A DNA stretch of 5,855 nucleotides, from assembly GCA_903932385.1 (NCBI GenBank), contig CAIZGA010000032.1, forward strand, positions 1 to 5,855, in the 5' to 3' direction. The notes under the pieces are model-generated. The model worked only from the letters and a program-made list of their open reading frames with translations, ran no database searches and was not told the origin of the DNA. The position numbers and the translations under genes were made by a program. This DNA is from an uncultured Acidobacteriota bacterium. Its GTDB lineage: Bacteria > Acidobacteriota > Terriglobia > Terriglobales > Acidobacteriaceae. Within the stretch, counting starts at the first letter, position 1. Each line of letters begins with the position of its first letter. Shown in pieces: positions 5,499-5,855 of this stretch.

Positions 5499-5546
5499 GA
5501 AAATCTTCACGCTTGATACATGGCACTTAGAATGACTGCCTCATAT

Positions 5547-5855
5547 TTATTTGAAGCTGGACTCGAAGACGCGGTAGCGGGACTCGAGTTCCCACTGGGC
5601 GGCGGCGCGGGGGTTGGCGGCGAGGAAGCTGCTGCAGGCGGCGGTGGGTGTTGCTGCGCCGAGCCGCTGGCCGCTGCATGGGGCAACGATGCGGAGGAAG
5701 GTGTCGGGCGCGGACCAGAGGTCATCGCCGGGCAGGAAGCTGTGTTCGAGCGAGGCGCGGGCCATCTGCTTCAGCTCGCGGTAGGTGAGGCCGTACTCGG
5801 TGGCGGCGCGGAGGTATTCGTGGGTGAGGTCGATGCGGGAGACGCCTTCGTCGTC
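5547..5855 (-). CDS. Adenosine-deaminase-family enzyme, C-terminal fragment
   Basis: The frame is open from the right edge (5855) to a TAA stop at 5547-5549, giving the last 102 residues. It begins DDEGVSRIDLTHEYLRAATE, then YGLTYRELKQMARASLEHSFLPG and DDLW. This order matches the C-terminal end of bacterial adenosine deaminases, which convert adenosine to inosine and ammonia in purine salvage. The first two aspartates correspond to the conserved pair (D295-D296 in the mouse enzyme), of which one binds zinc and the other helps position the substrate. The ASLEHSFLPG helix is typical of a divergent bacterial subgroup. The internal ATG at 5763-5765 is not a start, since conserved sequence continues upstream. 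The remaining zinc-binding histidines and any signal peptide lie outside the window, so substrate and cellular location are unknown. The exported-protein gene follows on the same strand. Confidence 0.85.
   Translation of the reverse strand, partial: DDEGVSRIDLTHEYLRAATEYGLTYRELKQMARASLEHSFLPGDDLWSAPDTFLRIVAPCSGQRLGAATPTAACSSFLAANPRAAAQWELESRYRVFESSFK

Noticed and set aside
5520..5544. Imperfect inverted repeat (GGCA...TGCC) just after the deaminase stop
   Set aside because: Only four solid base pairs and no T tract on the minus strand, so not called as a terminator.

Overview
The window looks like chromosomal DNA from a soil Acidobacteriota (Terriglobia-type: Granulicella, Edaphobacter, Terriglobus or Acidobacterium relatives). 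This is inferred from the GC-rich coding style, the BlaI-like repressor plus M56 (BlaR1-like) membrane peptidase pair, and the general look of the proteins. No rRNA or other taxonomic marker is present, so the assignment is soft.

Layout, left to right. (1) The 3' end of a cold-shock-domain gene (1-189, +). (2) A short control region (about 259-323) with a TTGACA -35 box, a weak -10 and two CTAA-N4-TTAG palindromes 42 bp apart; the second palindrome also contains the Shine-Dalgarno sequence of the next gene. (3) A two-gene operon with an 8-bp overlap: a BlaI/MecI-type winged-helix repressor (324-722, +) and an 867-residue M56 zinc metallopeptidase (715-3318, +). The peptidase's extracytoplasmic C-terminus is a proline-rich stalk, a helical segment and a DUF4097-like solenoid of ten N-S-G-S-G-N-V type turns, instead of a penicillin-binding sensor. 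(4) A strong intrinsic terminator (3343-3376). (5) On the opposite strand, convergent with the operon, a GT1-type (UGT/sterol-glucosyltransferase-like) glycosyltransferase (3383-4714, -). (6) A distinctly AT-richer segment (about 4715-5546) with one predicted exported protein of unknown function (4818-5462, -), whose start is best placed at an internal GTG. (7) At the right edge, the C-terminal 102 residues of an adenosine-deaminase-family enzyme (5547-5855, -).

How the genes work together. The repressor and the membrane peptidase form a self-contained signalling cassette. By analogy with BlaI/BlaR1, an extracytoplasmic signal would activate the HExxH protease, which would lead to removal of the repressor from the palindromes and induction of the operon. 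The unusual part is the sensor: nothing in the C-terminal half resembles a beta-lactam-binding domain, and no beta-lactamase or other obvious target gene lies in the window. The glycosyltransferase, the exported protein and the deaminase are separate minus-strand units with no evident functional link to the cassette.
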